Position numbers and translations under genes: made by a program. Of a stretch of 37,560 nucleotides of DNA, positions 36,978 to 37,560 are shown one piece after another. The DNA is from a virus. The number at the start of each line of letters is the position of its first letter. Position 1 is the first letter of the stretch. The stretch covers positions 1-37,560 of IMG/VR virus record IMGVR_UViG_3300044695_004454; one strand, 5' to 3'. Under the pieces are notes generated by a model that had not been told where the DNA came from, ran no database searches, and saw only the letters and a program-made list of their open reading frames with translations.

Positions 36978-37560
36978 ATGGCCGAGTTCAACTACACCAT
37001 CCCAATTCCTCAGCCAAACACCAATATGTTTGGTGGGAGCTTCATTCAAGGGCTGTCTGCGATTGAGCAAATCAAGTCTAACAGGGCGCAGCAAGAGTTG
37101 GCGCAAAGATTAGCTCCGCTTCAATACAAGCAGGCCGAACTTGGAGTTCGGCAGGCAGAAATGGGAGTTTCATCTGCTGAAGAAGACATGAGGCAAAAGT
37201 TGGTTGACAAGGAGATTGCTTCAGCCATTTCAAAAGGTGCTGACCCAGCAGAAATTGCCACACTGCTTCCGAATGCAAGCCCAGGGTTTGTTTCAAAGTT
37301 CCCTCAACTTGCTCAGGCCATTACTGCGACAAAGATTGGACCATTGCTTGAGCGAGGGGAGATACGTCCTGAAGACAAGAAAACGGTAAACGATGCGCTT
37401 GTTCTCTCGTATATGCTCAGTCCTCAAGAGGGCAATATGTTTCGCAGCGCGATTGCAGCAGTTCCAGATCCAGTTCGTTCCGAATTTGGAAAACAGATTT
37501 CAATGGTAACGACAGCGGGGCTTGGCGGTGACAATGCAACTGCAATCAATCGTCTTCAAA
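36978..37560 (+). CDS. Ejection-type protein, 5' part
   Basis: The first 194 residues are present; the gene runs off the window. It starts MAEFNYTIPIPQPNTNMFGGSFIQGL, then a coiled coil (EQIKSNRAQQELAQRLAPLQYKQAELGVRQAEM). A helical region (ISKGADPAEIATLLPNASPGFVSKFPQLAQAITATKIGPLLERGEIRPED) follows. Position right after the gp7-like gene and composition suggest a gp20-type ejection protein. Joining the two window ends directly does not put it in frame with the 1-2829 gene, so either DNA is missing between them or they are two genes. Confidence 0.75.
   Translation, partial: MAEFNYTIPIPQPNTNMFGGSFIQGLSAIEQIKSNRAQQELAQRLAPLQYKQAELGVRQAEMGVSSAEEDMRQKLVDKEIASAISKGADPAEIATLLPNASPGFVSKFPQLAQAITATKIGPLLERGEIRPEDKKTVNDALVLSYMLSPQEGNMFRSAIAAVPDPVRSEFGKQISMVTTAGLGGDNATAINRLQ

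Overview
The window reads as most of the genome of a short-tailed (podovirus-type) bacteriophage with a P22-like virion. The late genes, left to right, are small and large terminase, a P22-type portal, scaffold, a P22-type coat protein, a gp4-like tail accessory factor, a gp10-like DNA stabilisation protein, and ejection proteins. No tape measure, sheath, baseplate or integrase gene was found. The window appears to be cut inside the ejection-protein block: one ejection-type gene enters at base 1 and another leaves at base 37560. Most genes are GC-rich. The host cannot be named from the sequence; the P22-like particle and two pectate-lyase-fold tailspikes suggest a polysaccharide-coated, probably Gram-negative host.

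Layout. 1-2829: end of a large ejection-type protein. 2836-6832: two tailspikes with a 21-codon reading frame between them. 6885-7848: two small membrane proteins (holin candidates) and a lysozyme-fold endolysin. 7832-8451: a leftward gene of unknown function diverging from an HTH regulator gene, with a palindromic operator candidate near the start of the regulator gene. 8390-20307: replication and recombination genes: Sak4-like ATPase, DUF669-type ssDNA-binding protein, SF2 helicase, DUF3310 gene with a nested HNH endonuclease, a run of small overlapping accessory genes, Cas4-like nuclease, primase-helicase, RusA resolvase, zinc-finger protein. No DNA polymerase gene is present, so host polymerase is presumably used. 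18069-18715 and 20308-21108 are long non-coding regions with iteron-like repeats, a 95-bp direct repeat, and a candidate structured RNA. 21109-22610: a leftward operon with an ArdA-type antirestriction protein and four small unknown proteins, ending in an intrinsic terminator. 22769-37560: rightward packaging, capsid, tail and ejection genes.

How it works together. The tailspikes, and perhaps the glycine-rich fibre, recognise and trim the surface. The ejection proteins and tail machine carry DNA across the envelope. ArdA would blunt type I restriction. The recombination set (Sak4-like, SSB-like, Cas4-like, RusA) with the primase-helicase would make concatemers for headful-type packaging by the terminase. 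Several replication proteins end in a similar P-x-W-[LM] tail, a possible common docking peptide.

The less ordinary signals are regulatory. Many genes have A/C-rich leaders without a Shine-Dalgarno sequence, whereas the small-gene block at 13.05-14.23 kb has strong ones. A 13-bp palindromic core (CGCA-A5-TGCG) occurs at 8.12 and 22.70 kb. Three helically phased GTGCAA repeats lie in the 22.6-kb divergent region, and the same hexamer forms an inverted pair in the 18.3-kb region. All functional names rest on reading motifs and gene order; no database search was run.
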